A stretch of DNA of 64,000 nucleotides from Amycolatopsis eburnea (GTDB lineage Bacteria > Actinomycetota > Actinomycetes > Mycobacteriales > Pseudonocardiaceae), in assembly GCF_003937945.1 (NCBI RefSeq), contig NZ_RSEC01000060.1, positions 124,001-188,000 on the forward strand. The letters run 5' to 3'. The position numbers were made by a program, and so were the translations under genes. Under the pieces are notes generated by a model. That model was not told where the DNA came from. It did not search any database and saw only the letters and a list, made by a program, of their open reading frames with translations. Each line of letters begins with the position of its first letter. Positions within the stretch are counted from its first letter, which is position 1. Of this stretch, positions 8,639 through 16,200 are shown piece after piece.

Positions 8639-9811
8639 TCAGTGGCGGCGCGCGGAACTCAGCTCCAGCGCCTGCAGCGCGGTCACCAGCTCGGCCAGGT
8701 CCCGCGGGTCTGCAGGCGACCGGCCGGTCAGTTCCCGGATGCGGCGCAACCGGTTCCGGATGGTGTTGGCGTGGCAGTGCATGACCTGGGCCACCTGCTC
8801 GGACGCCCCACCGGCGGCGAAGTACTCCCGCAGCGTCTCCAGCAGCACGCCGCGTTCCTCGGCGAGCAGGTCGAGCACCGGTCCGAAGACCTCGTTCGCC
8901 AGCCGCCGTCCCTCGTCGGGATCGCGGGCGACGAACGCGGCGAGCGGACTGGCGCTGAACGCCCGTACCTCGCGCCGTCCCGGCGTGATGCCGGCCAGCG
9001 CCGTACGCGCCAGGTGCAGGGCGCGCGGGGTGTCGGTCAGGGAGCGGTAGACCGGGCTGACGCCGGTGCGGGCCAGCGCGACTTCCCGCACCAGCGCCAG
9101 CATCGCGTCGTACTGTTCTTCGCGCAGCGAGACCACGCCGGCCTGCACGGACGGCGTGAGCTGCCACGCGGAGACGACGCCCAGCCGCGCCAGCCGCCCT
9201 TCGATGCCGGCCAGGCTCTCCTCGGCCGGCCCGCGCGTCTCGCCGGCGACGACGACCAGCACCCCGTCGAGCGACAGGCCGAGCAGCCGCCCGGCCTCCC
9301 ACGGCCCGGCGTCACCCATCCGTTCGCCGCTGAGCAGGGCGCCGGCCAGCGCGGAGCGCCGCCGCTGCCGGGCGGCGAGCAGTTCCGCGCTCGCGGCCCG
9401 GTAGGCCTCGGTGACCTGGATCGCGTGGTTGTCGGTGATCTGCCACAGCAGGCTCGCGACGTCGACCAGCGCTTCGGTGGTGCCCTCCGGGGCGGCCGTG
9501 CGGGCGTGCCGCACCAGCAGGTCCCACAGCATCGCGCAGGCGATCCGGTACACCTGCAGCACCTCGGGCAGCGGCGCGCCCTGGTGGGCCCGGCGGCTGC
9601 CGGTCTCCTGCGGCGCGCCCCGACCGGGACTCGGGGTCCCGGCCAGCGCGTCGACCAGGTACCGCAGGTTCACCGCGATCGACCGGTGCAGATCGGCCCG
9701 CGGCACGACCTTCTCGTCCCGGTACAGCTCGATGCGCTCGCACACGGCCGCGTACACCTCGTCGATGAGCCTGGTCAGCTGCGTCTCGGCCCACGCGGCG
9801 AGCGCGGTCAC
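8639..9811 (-). CDS. PucR-family transcriptional regulator (paralogue 1)
   Basis: A 390-residue PucR/CdaR-type regulator. The N-terminal ~170 residues form a helical sensor-like domain (LYRDEKVVPRADLHRSIAVN), followed by a GGDEF-related middle region and the C-terminal PucR helix-turn-helix (QVMHCHANTIRNRLRRIREL). I chose the GTG at 9811 because it overlaps the clpB stop (GTGA) and matches the start of its close paralogue at 22251; a GTG at 9829 is an alternative. Being last of the chaperone block, it is probably translationally coupled to ClpB. Such proteins bind DNA as activators or repressors in response to small molecules. It is a candidate regulator for the local TTGTGG/CCACAA sites. Confidence 0.85.
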   Translation of the reverse strand: MTALAAWAETQLTRLIDEVYAAVCERIELYRDEKVVPRADLHRSIAVNLRYLVDALAGTPSPGRGAPQETGSRRAHQGAPLPEVLQVYRIACAMLWDLLVRHARTAAPEGTTEALVDVASLLWQITDNHAIQVTEAYRAASAELLAARQRRRSALAGALLSGERMGDAGPWEAGRLLGLSLDGVLVVVAGETRGPAEESLAGIEGRLARLGVVSAWQLTPSVQAGVVSLREEQYDAMLALVREVALARTGVSPVYRSLTDTPRALHLARTALAGITPGRREVRAFSASPLAAFVARDPDEGRRLANEVFGPVLDLLAEERGVLLETLREYFAAGGASEQVAQVMHCHANTIRNRLRRIRELTGRSPADPRDLAELVTALQALELSSARRH

Positions 9812-12429
9812 GGCGGCGGGTTCCGGCACGTCACGGTGAGCTTGCCGGCGGTCAGCCCGACCTCGACGGCCGCGCCGTCGTGCGCCTCGCCGGCCAGCAG
9901 GGCCCGGCCGATCCGCGTCTCGACCTCGCGGGCGAGGAACCGGCGCAGCGGCCGCGCGCCGTAGACCGGGTCGAACCCCTGCCGCGCGACGTACCGGAGG
10001 GCCCCCGGGGACACCTCCAGGGTCATCTGCTGCTCGGCCAGCCGGGTACGCAGGTCACCGAGCATCAGCTCGACGATCCGCTCGATCTCGGCTTCGGTGA
10101 GCGGCTTGAACAGCACGATCTCGTCGATCCGGTTGAGGAACTCCGGCCGGAAGTGCCCGCGCAACGCGCCGAACACCGCTTCGCGCGCGTCGGGCTTGAT
10201 TTCGCCGTCGGACGTCACGCCCTCGAGCAGGAAGTGCGCGCCGATGTTGGAGGTCATGATGATCACCGTGTTGCGGAAGTCGACCGTGCGGCCCTGCGCG
10301 TCGGTCAGCCGCCCGTCGTCGAGCACCTGCAGCAGGGTGTTGAACACGTCCCCGTGCGCCTTCTCGATCTCGTCGAACAGCACCACCGAGTACGGCTTGC
10401 GCCGCACGGCCTCGGTGAGCTGACCGCCCGCGTCGTAGCCGATGTAGCCGGGTGGGGCGCCGACGAGCCGCGAGACGGTGTGCCGCTCCTGGTACTCGCT
10501 CATGTCGATGCGGACGATGTTGTCCTCGGTGTCGAACAGGTCCGCGGCCAGTGCCTTCGCCAGCTCCGTCTTGCCGACGCCGGTCGGGCCGAGGAACAGG
10601 AACGACCCGATCGGGCGACGCGGGTCCTTGATCCCCGAGCGAGCCCGGATGACCGCGTCGGCCACCGCCTGCACCGCTTCGTCCTGGCCGATCACCCGTT
10701 CGTGCAGCACCTCGTCCAGGCGCAGCAGCTTCTCCCGCTCCCCCTCCTGCAACCGGCTGACCGGGATGCCGGTCCACCGCGACACGACCGCGGCGATCTC
10801 CGCCTCGGTCACCACCTCGCGCAGCAGCGCCGAAGCACCGCCGCGCCGCGCCGCCAGCAGCTCCTCCTCGCCTTCGAGGCGGCGTTCCAGCTCGGGCAGC
10901 TTGCCGTGCCGCAGCCGGGCGGCGAGGTTCAGGTCGTAGTCGCGCTCGGCGGCCTCGGCGTCGTTGCGGACCTGTTCGATTTCGCCGCGCAACGCCTGGA
11001 CCTTGTGCAGGGCGGCGCGCTCGGCTTCCCACCGGGTCCGCATCCCACCCGCCTCGGCACGCAGGTCGGCCAGTTCCCGGCGCAGCTCCTGGAGGCGCTT
11101 CTCGCTGGCGGCGTCGGTTTCCTTCGCCAGCGCGGCTTCCTCGATCTCGGTCCGGGTCAGCCGCCGGGACAGCTCGTCGAGGTCGGCGGGCATCGAGTCG
11201 ATTTCGGTGCGCAGCATCGCGCAGGCTTCGTCGACCAGGTCGATCGCCTTGTCCGGCAGGAACCGGTCGGAGATGTAGCGGTGGGACAGCACGACGGCGG
11301 CCACCAGCGCGCCGTCCTGGATCTTCACGCCGTGGAACACTTCGAGCCGCTCGCGCAGGCCGCGCAGGATCGAGATCGCGTCCTCGACCGACGGCTCGTC
11401 GACCACGACCGGCTGGAAGCGGCGTTCGAGCGCCGCGTCCTTCTCGATGTGCTTGCGGTATTCGTCGAGCGTGGTCGCGCCGATCAGGTGCAGCTCGCCC
11501 CGGGCGAGCATCGGCTTGAGCAGGTTGCCCGCGTCCATGGCGCCTTCGGTGGCGCCCGCGCCGACGACGGTGTGCAGCTCGTCCACGAACAGCAGGATCC
11601 GCCCCTCGGCGGCGTGGACCTCGTTGAGCACCGCCTTGAGCCGTTCCTCGAACTCGCCGCGGTACTTCGCGCCGGCGACCAGGGCTCCCATGTCGAGGGA
11701 GAAGACCGTCTTGTCCTTGAGCCCCTCGGGCACGTCACCGTGGCTGATGCGCAGGGCCAGCCCTTCGACGATGGCGGTCTTGCCGACGCCCGGGTCGCCG
11801 ATGAGCACGGGGTTGTTCTTCCGCTTGCGGGACAGGATCTGGACGACCCGGCGGATCTCGGTGTCGCGGCCGATCACCGGGTCGAGCCGGCCGGCCCGGG
11901 CGTCGGCCACCAGGTCCCGGCCGTACTTCTCCAGTGCTTCGTAGGCGGCCTCGGGCGTCGCGGACGTGACGCGCTGGTTGCCGCGCACGGTCCTCAGCAC
12001 CTCGAGGAACTTGTCGCGGGTCAGCCCACCCGCCCGCAGCAGCCGCCCGGCCGCGGTCGCGCTGCCTTCCTCGATCAGGGCCGCGACGAGGTGCTCGACC
12101 GACACGTAGTCGTCCTTGAGCCGCCTGGCCTCGCGGTCGGCGGCGTCGAGCACGCGGGCCAGCCGCGCGGTCACCCGCGTCTCGCCGGGCGCGGCGCCCG
12201 GGCCGCTGACCTTGGGCCGGCGGGCGAGCTCGGCCTCGACCTCGCCGCGGAGCCGGGCCGGGTCCGCGCCCGCTTCGGTGAGCAACCGGGAGGCGAGCCC
12301 GTCGGGCTGGTCCAGCAAGGCCAGCAGCAGGTGTTCGCCGTCGACCTCGGGCTGGCCGTGGCGCAGGGCCGCCGCCTGGGCGTCGTGCAGCGCTTCCTGG
12401 GACTTGTGGGTGAGCCGGTTCGGATCCAT
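9808..12429 (-). CDS. clpB: ClpB disaggregase
   Basis: 873 residues, the normal length of the Hsp100 disaggregase that threads aggregated proteins through a hexameric ring together with DnaK/DnaJ/GrpE. Visible in order: the N-terminal Clp repeat domain (from MDPNRLTHKSQEALHDAQ), first AAA+ module with GDPGVGKT and LFVDELHTVVGAGA, the coiled-coil M domain (about residues 400-520, KRLQELRRELADLRAE), then the second AAA+ module with GPTGVGKTELAKALA and VVLFDEIEKAH. Start ATG at 12429, two bases after the cbpM stop. Fusion of a chaperone with its cofactors into one operon ensures matched supply under stress. Confidence 0.95.
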   Translation of the reverse strand: MDPNRLTHKSQEALHDAQAAALRHGQPEVDGEHLLLALLDQPDGLASRLLTEAGADPARLRGEVEAELARRPKVSGPGAAPGETRVTARLARVLDAADREARRLKDDYVSVEHLVAALIEEGSATAAGRLLRAGGLTRDKFLEVLRTVRGNQRVTSATPEAAYEALEKYGRDLVADARAGRLDPVIGRDTEIRRVVQILSRKRKNNPVLIGDPGVGKTAIVEGLALRISHGDVPEGLKDKTVFSLDMGALVAGAKYRGEFEERLKAVLNEVHAAEGRILLFVDELHTVVGAGATEGAMDAGNLLKPMLARGELHLIGATTLDEYRKHIEKDAALERRFQPVVVDEPSVEDAISILRGLRERLEVFHGVKIQDGALVAAVVLSHRYISDRFLPDKAIDLVDEACAMLRTEIDSMPADLDELSRRLTRTEIEEAALAKETDAASEKRLQELRRELADLRAEAGGMRTRWEAERAALHKVQALRGEIEQVRNDAEAAERDYDLNLAARLRHGKLPELERRLEGEEELLAARRGGASALLREVVTEAEIAAVVSRWTGIPVSRLQEGEREKLLRLDEVLHERVIGQDEAVQAVADAVIRARSGIKDPRRPIGSFLFLGPTGVGKTELAKALAADLFDTEDNIVRIDMSEYQERHTVSRLVGAPPGYIGYDAGGQLTEAVRRKPYSVVLFDEIEKAHGDVFNTLLQVLDDGRLTDAQGRTVDFRNTVIIMTSNIGAHFLLEGVTSDGEIKPDAREAVFGALRGHFRPEFLNRIDEIVLFKPLTEAEIERIVELMLGDLRTRLAEQQMTLEVSPGALRYVARQGFDPVYGARPLRRFLAREVETRIGRALLAGEAHDGAAVEVGLTAGKLTVTCRNPPP

Positions 12430-12431
12430 GG

Positions 12432-12746
12432 TCAGTCTCCGCTGCGTCGGGATCGGACACGAAGGGCCGCCTCGAGGTCCGCGATGCGGTCGAGCAGGTC
12501 GGCGACGACGCCGACCGCGGCGTAGTTGAGCGAGAACCCGGCCCGCAGGCGCTGGACGCGCGCCACGACGGCGATCTGGGCCGCCGGGAACCACAGCTCG
12601 CCGCGCGCGTCCACGACCGGGTCGAGCAGGCCGAGCGCGGCCAGCCGGCGGACCAGGTCCGGGTGCAGGCCGACCGCGTGGGCGAACGTGGCCAGGTCCA
12701 GGTGGGCCGCGCCGGGGTGGCGGCGCACGAGCGCGTAGGACGTCAT
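12432..12746 (-). CDS. cbpM: Chaperone modulator CbpM / MerR-like protein
   Basis: 104 residues. The N-terminal winged-HTH-like part (LATFAHAVGLHPDLVRRLAALGLL) and C-terminal coiled coil (VVADLLDRIADLEAALR) fit the CbpM family, which binds the J domain of CbpA-type co-chaperones and blocks their stimulation of DnaK. It may alternatively act like the related HspR repressor, though no HspR (HAIR) operator is seen upstream of dnaK. The ATG overlaps the dnaJ stop by four bases (ATGA), so it is coupled to its likely target. Confidence 0.8.
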   Translation of the reverse strand: MTSYALVRRHPGAAHLDLATFAHAVGLHPDLVRRLAALGLLDPVVDARGELWFPAAQIAVVARVQRLRAGFSLNYAAVGVVADLLDRIADLEAALRVRSRRSGD

Positions 12747-13663
12747 CGGCCGGACCCCCTCGGGTCGAAGGTGGACACCGCGGCCAGCTGCTCGAACAGC
12801 TGGCGCTCTTCGTCGGTCGGCTTCGCGGGCACGAGGACGCGGGCTTCGGCGTAGAGGTCGCCCGCCGTGCCACGCGGGTTCGGCAGGCCTTTGCCGCGCA
12901 GCCGGAGGCGGCGCCCGGTCGACGTGCCGGGCGGGACCTTCAGCTTCGCCTCGCCGCCGGGGATCGGGAGCGTGACGGTGGTGCCCAGCGCCGCTTCCCA
13001 CGGCGTCAGCGGCAGGTCGAGCGCCAGGTCGCGCCCGTCGACGCGGTAACGCGGGTGCGGTGCCAGGTGCACGAGCAGGTACAGGTCCCCCGGCGGCGCG
13101 CCGTCCGTGCCGCGGCCGCCCTGCCCGGCCAGCCGGATCCGCCTGCCGTCGGTGACGCCCGCCGGGATGGTGACCTCGATCGTGCGCGGACCGGGCAGCG
13201 TCAGGGTGCGCCGGCCACCGGCGTGCGCCTCCTCGACGGTCAGTTCCAGCTCGGCTTCCTGGTCGGCGCCCGGCATCGGGCCGCGGCGGCGGGCCCGGCC
13301 GCCGAAGATCCCGCCCAGCAGGTCTTCGATGTCGACGTCGCCGGTGTCGAAGGAGCCGGTGTCGAACCGGCTGCCGCCGAACGGGGATTCCCGCGCGGCT
13401 TTGGCCCGTGCCCACGTCTCGGCGTCCACGTCCGGCGGCACCTGCCGGAAGTCGGCGCCGAACGTGTCGTAACGGCGCCGGGTCTCCGGCTCGGACAGCA
13501 CGTCGTAGGCCTCGGAGATCTCCTTGAAGCGGTCTTCCGCGTCCGGGTCCTTGTTGATGTCCGGGTGGTACTTGCGGGCCAGTTTCCGGTACGCCCGCTG
13601 GATTTCCGTCTGGTCGGCCGAGCGGTCGACGCCCAGGATCCCGTAGAAGTCGGTGCCGGCCAT
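12743..13663 (-). CDS. DnaJ / CbpA-type Hsp40 co-chaperone
   Basis: 306 residues. The J domain (residues 5-70) carries the essential HPD at 33-35 (KYHPDINKD). A Gly/Phe-rich linker (SPFGGSRFDTGSF) follows, then the C-terminal substrate-binding barrels (RRTLTLPGPRTIEVTIPAGV and GDLYLLVHLAPHPRYRVDG). There is no CxxCxGxG zinc finger, so this is a class II, CbpA-like J protein. It stimulates the DnaK ATPase and delivers clients. It shares a base with the grpE stop (TGATG), and its own stop overlaps cbpM. Confidence 0.93.
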   Translation of the reverse strand: MAGTDFYGILGVDRSADQTEIQRAYRKLARKYHPDINKDPDAEDRFKEISEAYDVLSEPETRRRYDTFGADFRQVPPDVDAETWARAKAARESPFGGSRFDTGSFDTGDVDIEDLLGGIFGGRARRRGPMPGADQEAELELTVEEAHAGGRRTLTLPGPRTIEVTIPAGVTDGRRIRLAGQGGRGTDGAPPGDLYLLVHLAPHPRYRVDGRDLALDLPLTPWEAALGTTVTLPIPGGEAKLKVPPGTSTGRRLRLRGKGLPNPRGTAGDLYAEARVLVPAKPTDEERQLFEQLAAVSTFDPRGSGR

Positions 13664-14139
13664 CAGCTCTGCCTCGCCACCACGACCGCGGCCGGGCGCA
13701 GCGGGCGCTCGGCGGTGCCGTACCCGGGCCGCACGACCGCCACGATCGTGCCCGGCTCGCCCGGCGCGGTGCTCACCGCGTCGTGCACGGCCGGGTCGAA
13801 CGGGGTGCCCGGCTCGTCCTCCCGCCGCGGGAAACCGAGCCGCGCCATCACCCCGCCGGCCTGCTCGCGCACCGCGCGCAGGCCTTCGACGATCGACGCG
13901 GGATCGGCGTCCGCGTGCGCCAGCGCCATGTCGAGGTTGTCGAGCACCGGCAGCCACTGGCCCGCCGCCCGGGCCCGTTCGTGCTCGCCGAGCTGCTCGG
14001 CGTCGCGCGCGGTGCGCTTGCGGAAGTTGTCGAAGTCGGCCGCGGTGGTGCGCCACCGGTTCTCCAGCTCCGTGACCCGGGACTTCAGGTCCGCGACGTC
14101 GTCCTGCGGCCGCTCTTCGGCCGCTTCCGGCTCGGTCAT
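13663..14139 (-). CDS. grpE: GrpE nucleotide exchange factor
   Basis: 158 residues. A long N-terminal coiled coil (DLKSRVTELENRWRTTAADF, then DNFRKRTARD) is followed by a small beta domain ending TIVAVVRPGYGTAERPLRPA, which corresponds to the GrpE signature region near V.GY. It releases ADP from DnaK. Its ATG overlaps the dnaK stop (ATGA), keeping stoichiometry with DnaK. Slightly short for the family because the acidic N-terminal tail is brief. Confidence 0.92.
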   Translation of the reverse strand: MTEPEAAEERPQDDVADLKSRVTELENRWRTTAADFDNFRKRTARDAEQLGEHERARAAGQWLPVLDNLDMALAHADADPASIVEGLRAVREQAGGVMARLGFPRREDEPGTPFDPAVHDAVSTAPGEPGTIVAVVRPGYGTAERPLRPAAVVVARQS

Positions 14140-16004
14140 GAGGTGGTGAACTCGGCGTCGATCACGTCGCCGTCGTCGTCGCCCTTGCCGGTGCCGGCGG
14201 GCGGTTCGGACGTCGCCGCGGACAGGCCGTGGTAGAGCTGCTGCAGCTCGGCGGTCAGCGACCGCAGCCGGTCCAGCGCCGGTTCTTCGCCCTTCAGCAG
14301 CTCACGGGCGTCGCCGACGAGCATGTCCGCGCGGGCCTTGTCGTGCACGGCCACCGTCTCGCCGAGCTCGGTCAGCCGCCGCTCGACCTGGTAGGCCGCG
14401 GTGTCCAGGGTGTTGCGGGCGTCCACCAGCTCGCGCAGCCGCGCGTCCTCGGCGCGGTGCTGCTCGGCGTCGGCGACCATCCGGTCGACCTCGGCACTGT
14501 CCAGGTTGGAGCTTTCGCTGATGGTGATCCGCTGCTCGGCCCCGGTTTCCTTGTCCTGGGCGGACACGTTGAGGATGCCGTTGGCGTCGATGTCGTAGAC
14601 GACCTCGATCTGCGGCACGCCCCGCGCGGCCGGCCGGATGTTCTCCAGCCGGAAGCGGCCGAGCACCCGGTTGTCGGCGGCCTGCTCGCGTTCGCCCTGC
14701 AGCACCACGATGTCCACGGCGGACTGCTCGTCCTCGGCCGTGCTGAAGGTTTCCTTGCGCCGTGCGGGAATCGTGGTGTTGCGCTCGATCACCTTGGTCA
14801 TCACGCCGCCGAGCGTCTCGATGCCCAGCGACAGCGGCGTGACGTCGAGCAGCAGGACGTCCTTGGCCTCGCCCTTGATGATCGCGGCCTGGACCGCCGC
14901 GCCCAGCGCGACGACCTCGTCCGGGTTGACCGTCATGTTCGGGTCCTTGCCGCCCGCGAGCCGGCGGACCAGCTCCTGCACGGCCGGGATGCGGGTGGAC
15001 CCGCCGACCAGGATGACCTCGTCGATGTCGTTCGGGGTGAGCTTCGCGTCGGCGATGGCCCGCTCCACCGGTCCCTTGCAGCGCTGGACGAGATCCTCGG
15101 TGATCTGGTCGAACGTCGAGCGCATCAGCGTCGTGTTGAGGTGCTTCGGGCCGGACCCGTCCGCGGTGATGAACGGCAGGTTGATCGTGGTCCTGGTGAC
15201 CGAGGACAGTTCCTCCTTGGCCTTCACCGCCGCTTCGAACAACCGCTGCAGCGCCTGGGGATCCGCGCGCAGGTCAATCCCGTTCTCCCGCTCGAACTCG
15301 CCCGCGAGGTGGTCGACGACGCGCCGGTCGAAGTCGTCCCCGCCCAGGTGGGTGTCGCCGGCGGTGGACCGGACCTCGACCACGCCGTCGCCGATGTCGA
15401 GGACGCTGACGTCGAACGTGCCCCCACCGAGGTCGAACACCAGCACGGTTTCGCTCTGCTTCTTGTCCAGTCCGTAGGCCAGCGCCGCCGCGGTCGGCTC
15501 GTTGATGATCCGCAGCACCTCCAGCCCCGCGATCCGCCCGGCGTCCTTCGTCGCCTGGCGCTGGGCGTCGTTGAAGTACGCGGGAACCGTGATGACGGCC
15601 TCGGTCACCTTTTCCCCGAGGTACTTCGACGCGTCCTCGACGAGCTTGCGCAGCACGAGCGCCGAGACCTCTTCCGGCGCGTACAGCTTGCCGTGGACGT
15701 CGAAGCGCACGGCGTCGTCCGGGCCCGCGACGACGTCGTAGGTCACCGCGTCCAGTTCGCTGGAGACCTCGTCGTACCGGCGCCCGATGAACCGCTTGGC
15801 GGAGGAGATCGTGCCCTTCGGGTTGAGGATCGCCTGGCGGCGCGCCAGCTGGCCGACCAGCCGCTCGCCCGAGTCGGTGTAGGCGACCACCGACGGCGTC
15901 GTGCGCGCGCCGTCGGCGTTGGCGACCACCGTGGGCTGCCCGCCTTCCATGACCGCGATCACCGAATTCGTCGTACCGAGATCAATACCGACCGCTTTCG
16001 CCAC
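14136..16004 (-). CDS. dnaK: DnaK (Hsp70) chaperone
   Basis: 622 residues. Hsp70 ATPase signatures GIDLGTTNSVIAVM (7-20), VFDLGGGTFDVSVL and LVGGSTRIPAV are present, then the substrate-binding domain (DVTPLSLGIETLGGVMTKVI) and helical lid, ending in an acidic tail. Start GTG at 16004 behind a strong GGAGGGAG ribosome site. First gene of a nine-gene operon. A sigma70-type promoter is placed at 16036-16065; no HspR or CIRCE operator was found, but two TTGTGG/CCACAA palindromes lie ~50 bases upstream. As the organism should have a second, housekeeping dnaK elsewhere, this may be a dedicated stress copy; that is inference. Confidence 0.95.
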   Translation of the reverse strand: MAKAVGIDLGTTNSVIAVMEGGQPTVVANADGARTTPSVVAYTDSGERLVGQLARRQAILNPKGTISSAKRFIGRRYDEVSSELDAVTYDVVAGPDDAVRFDVHGKLYAPEEVSALVLRKLVEDASKYLGEKVTEAVITVPAYFNDAQRQATKDAGRIAGLEVLRIINEPTAAALAYGLDKKQSETVLVFDLGGGTFDVSVLDIGDGVVEVRSTAGDTHLGGDDFDRRVVDHLAGEFERENGIDLRADPQALQRLFEAAVKAKEELSSVTRTTINLPFITADGSGPKHLNTTLMRSTFDQITEDLVQRCKGPVERAIADAKLTPNDIDEVILVGGSTRIPAVQELVRRLAGGKDPNMTVNPDEVVALGAAVQAAIIKGEAKDVLLLDVTPLSLGIETLGGVMTKVIERNTTIPARRKETFSTAEDEQSAVDIVVLQGEREQAADNRVLGRFRLENIRPAARGVPQIEVVYDIDANGILNVSAQDKETGAEQRITISESSNLDSAEVDRMVADAEQHRAEDARLRELVDARNTLDTAAYQVERRLTELGETVAVHDKARADMLVGDARELLKGEEPALDRLRSLTAELQQLYHGLSAATSEPPAGTGKGDDDGDVIDAEFTTS

Positions 16005-16018
16005 GGCGTGCTCCCTCC

Positions 16019-16028
16019 ATTCCGGAAT
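16019..16028. repeat. Small palindrome in the dnaK leader
   Basis: ATTCCGGAAT, a perfect 10-bp palindrome just upstream of the dnaK ribosome-binding site and near the predicted transcription start. Could be an operator half or chance. Confidence 0.3.
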
Positions 16029-16035
16029 GCGGCCC

Positions 16036-16065
16036 GGTCTACTGAAAGGGGCGGTGGGGCGTCAA
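16036..16065 (-). promoter_or_regulatory. Predicted sigma70-type promoter of dnaK operon
   Basis: Reading the minus strand: TTGACG (16065-16060), an 18-base spacer, then TAGACC (16041-16036). The start would fall near 16029, about 25 bases before the GTG of dnaK. Confidence 0.55.
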
Positions 16066-16114
16066 GGCGACCCGATCTTCACCGGACCGGCGACCTGCTG
16101 GTTCACCGCGCCGC

Positions 16115-16150
16115 TGTGGGGCGCCACAGAAAAGTTTGTGGCGCCCACAA
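16115..16150. promoter_or_regulatory. Twin palindromic operator between dnaK and the YdeP-type gene
   Basis: Two adjacent palindromes: TGTGG-GGCG-CCACA (16115-16128) and TTGTGG-CGC-CCACAA (16136-16150). They sit between the divergent dnaK and oxidoreductase genes. The second lies 51-65 bases before the oxidoreductase GTG, the same position its relative takes before the YihY gene. Confidence 0.6.
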
Positions 16151-16200
16151 GACCCCGCGCGTACCGCCCCGCGGGACTGCGTTCGTGCTTGAATCGGCAC

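Noticed and set aside
8639..9829. GTG at 9829 as start of the first PucR gene
   Set aside because: Its paralogue starts at the equivalent of 9811, which also gives a 4-base overlap with the clpB stop.
9880..12525. Very long open frame on the plus strand opposite clpB
   Set aside because: Its translation is Arg/Gln/Asp-biased and is the antisense of a textbook ClpB; high-GC codon use opens antisense frames. The same applies to the long frames opposite dnaK, the YdeP-type gene, the Hsp70 cluster and the beta-galactosidase.
12743..14056. Longer 437-residue J-protein frame
   Set aside because: The extra N-terminal ~130 residues are the antisense/out-of-frame shadow of grpE; the J domain starts at ATG 13663.
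16005..16200. HspR (HAIR) or CIRCE operator before dnaK
   Set aside because: No CTTGAG-N-CTCAAG or TTAGCACTC repeat is present; only the TTGTGG/CCACAA sites and a weak GTGC/GCAC pair are seen.
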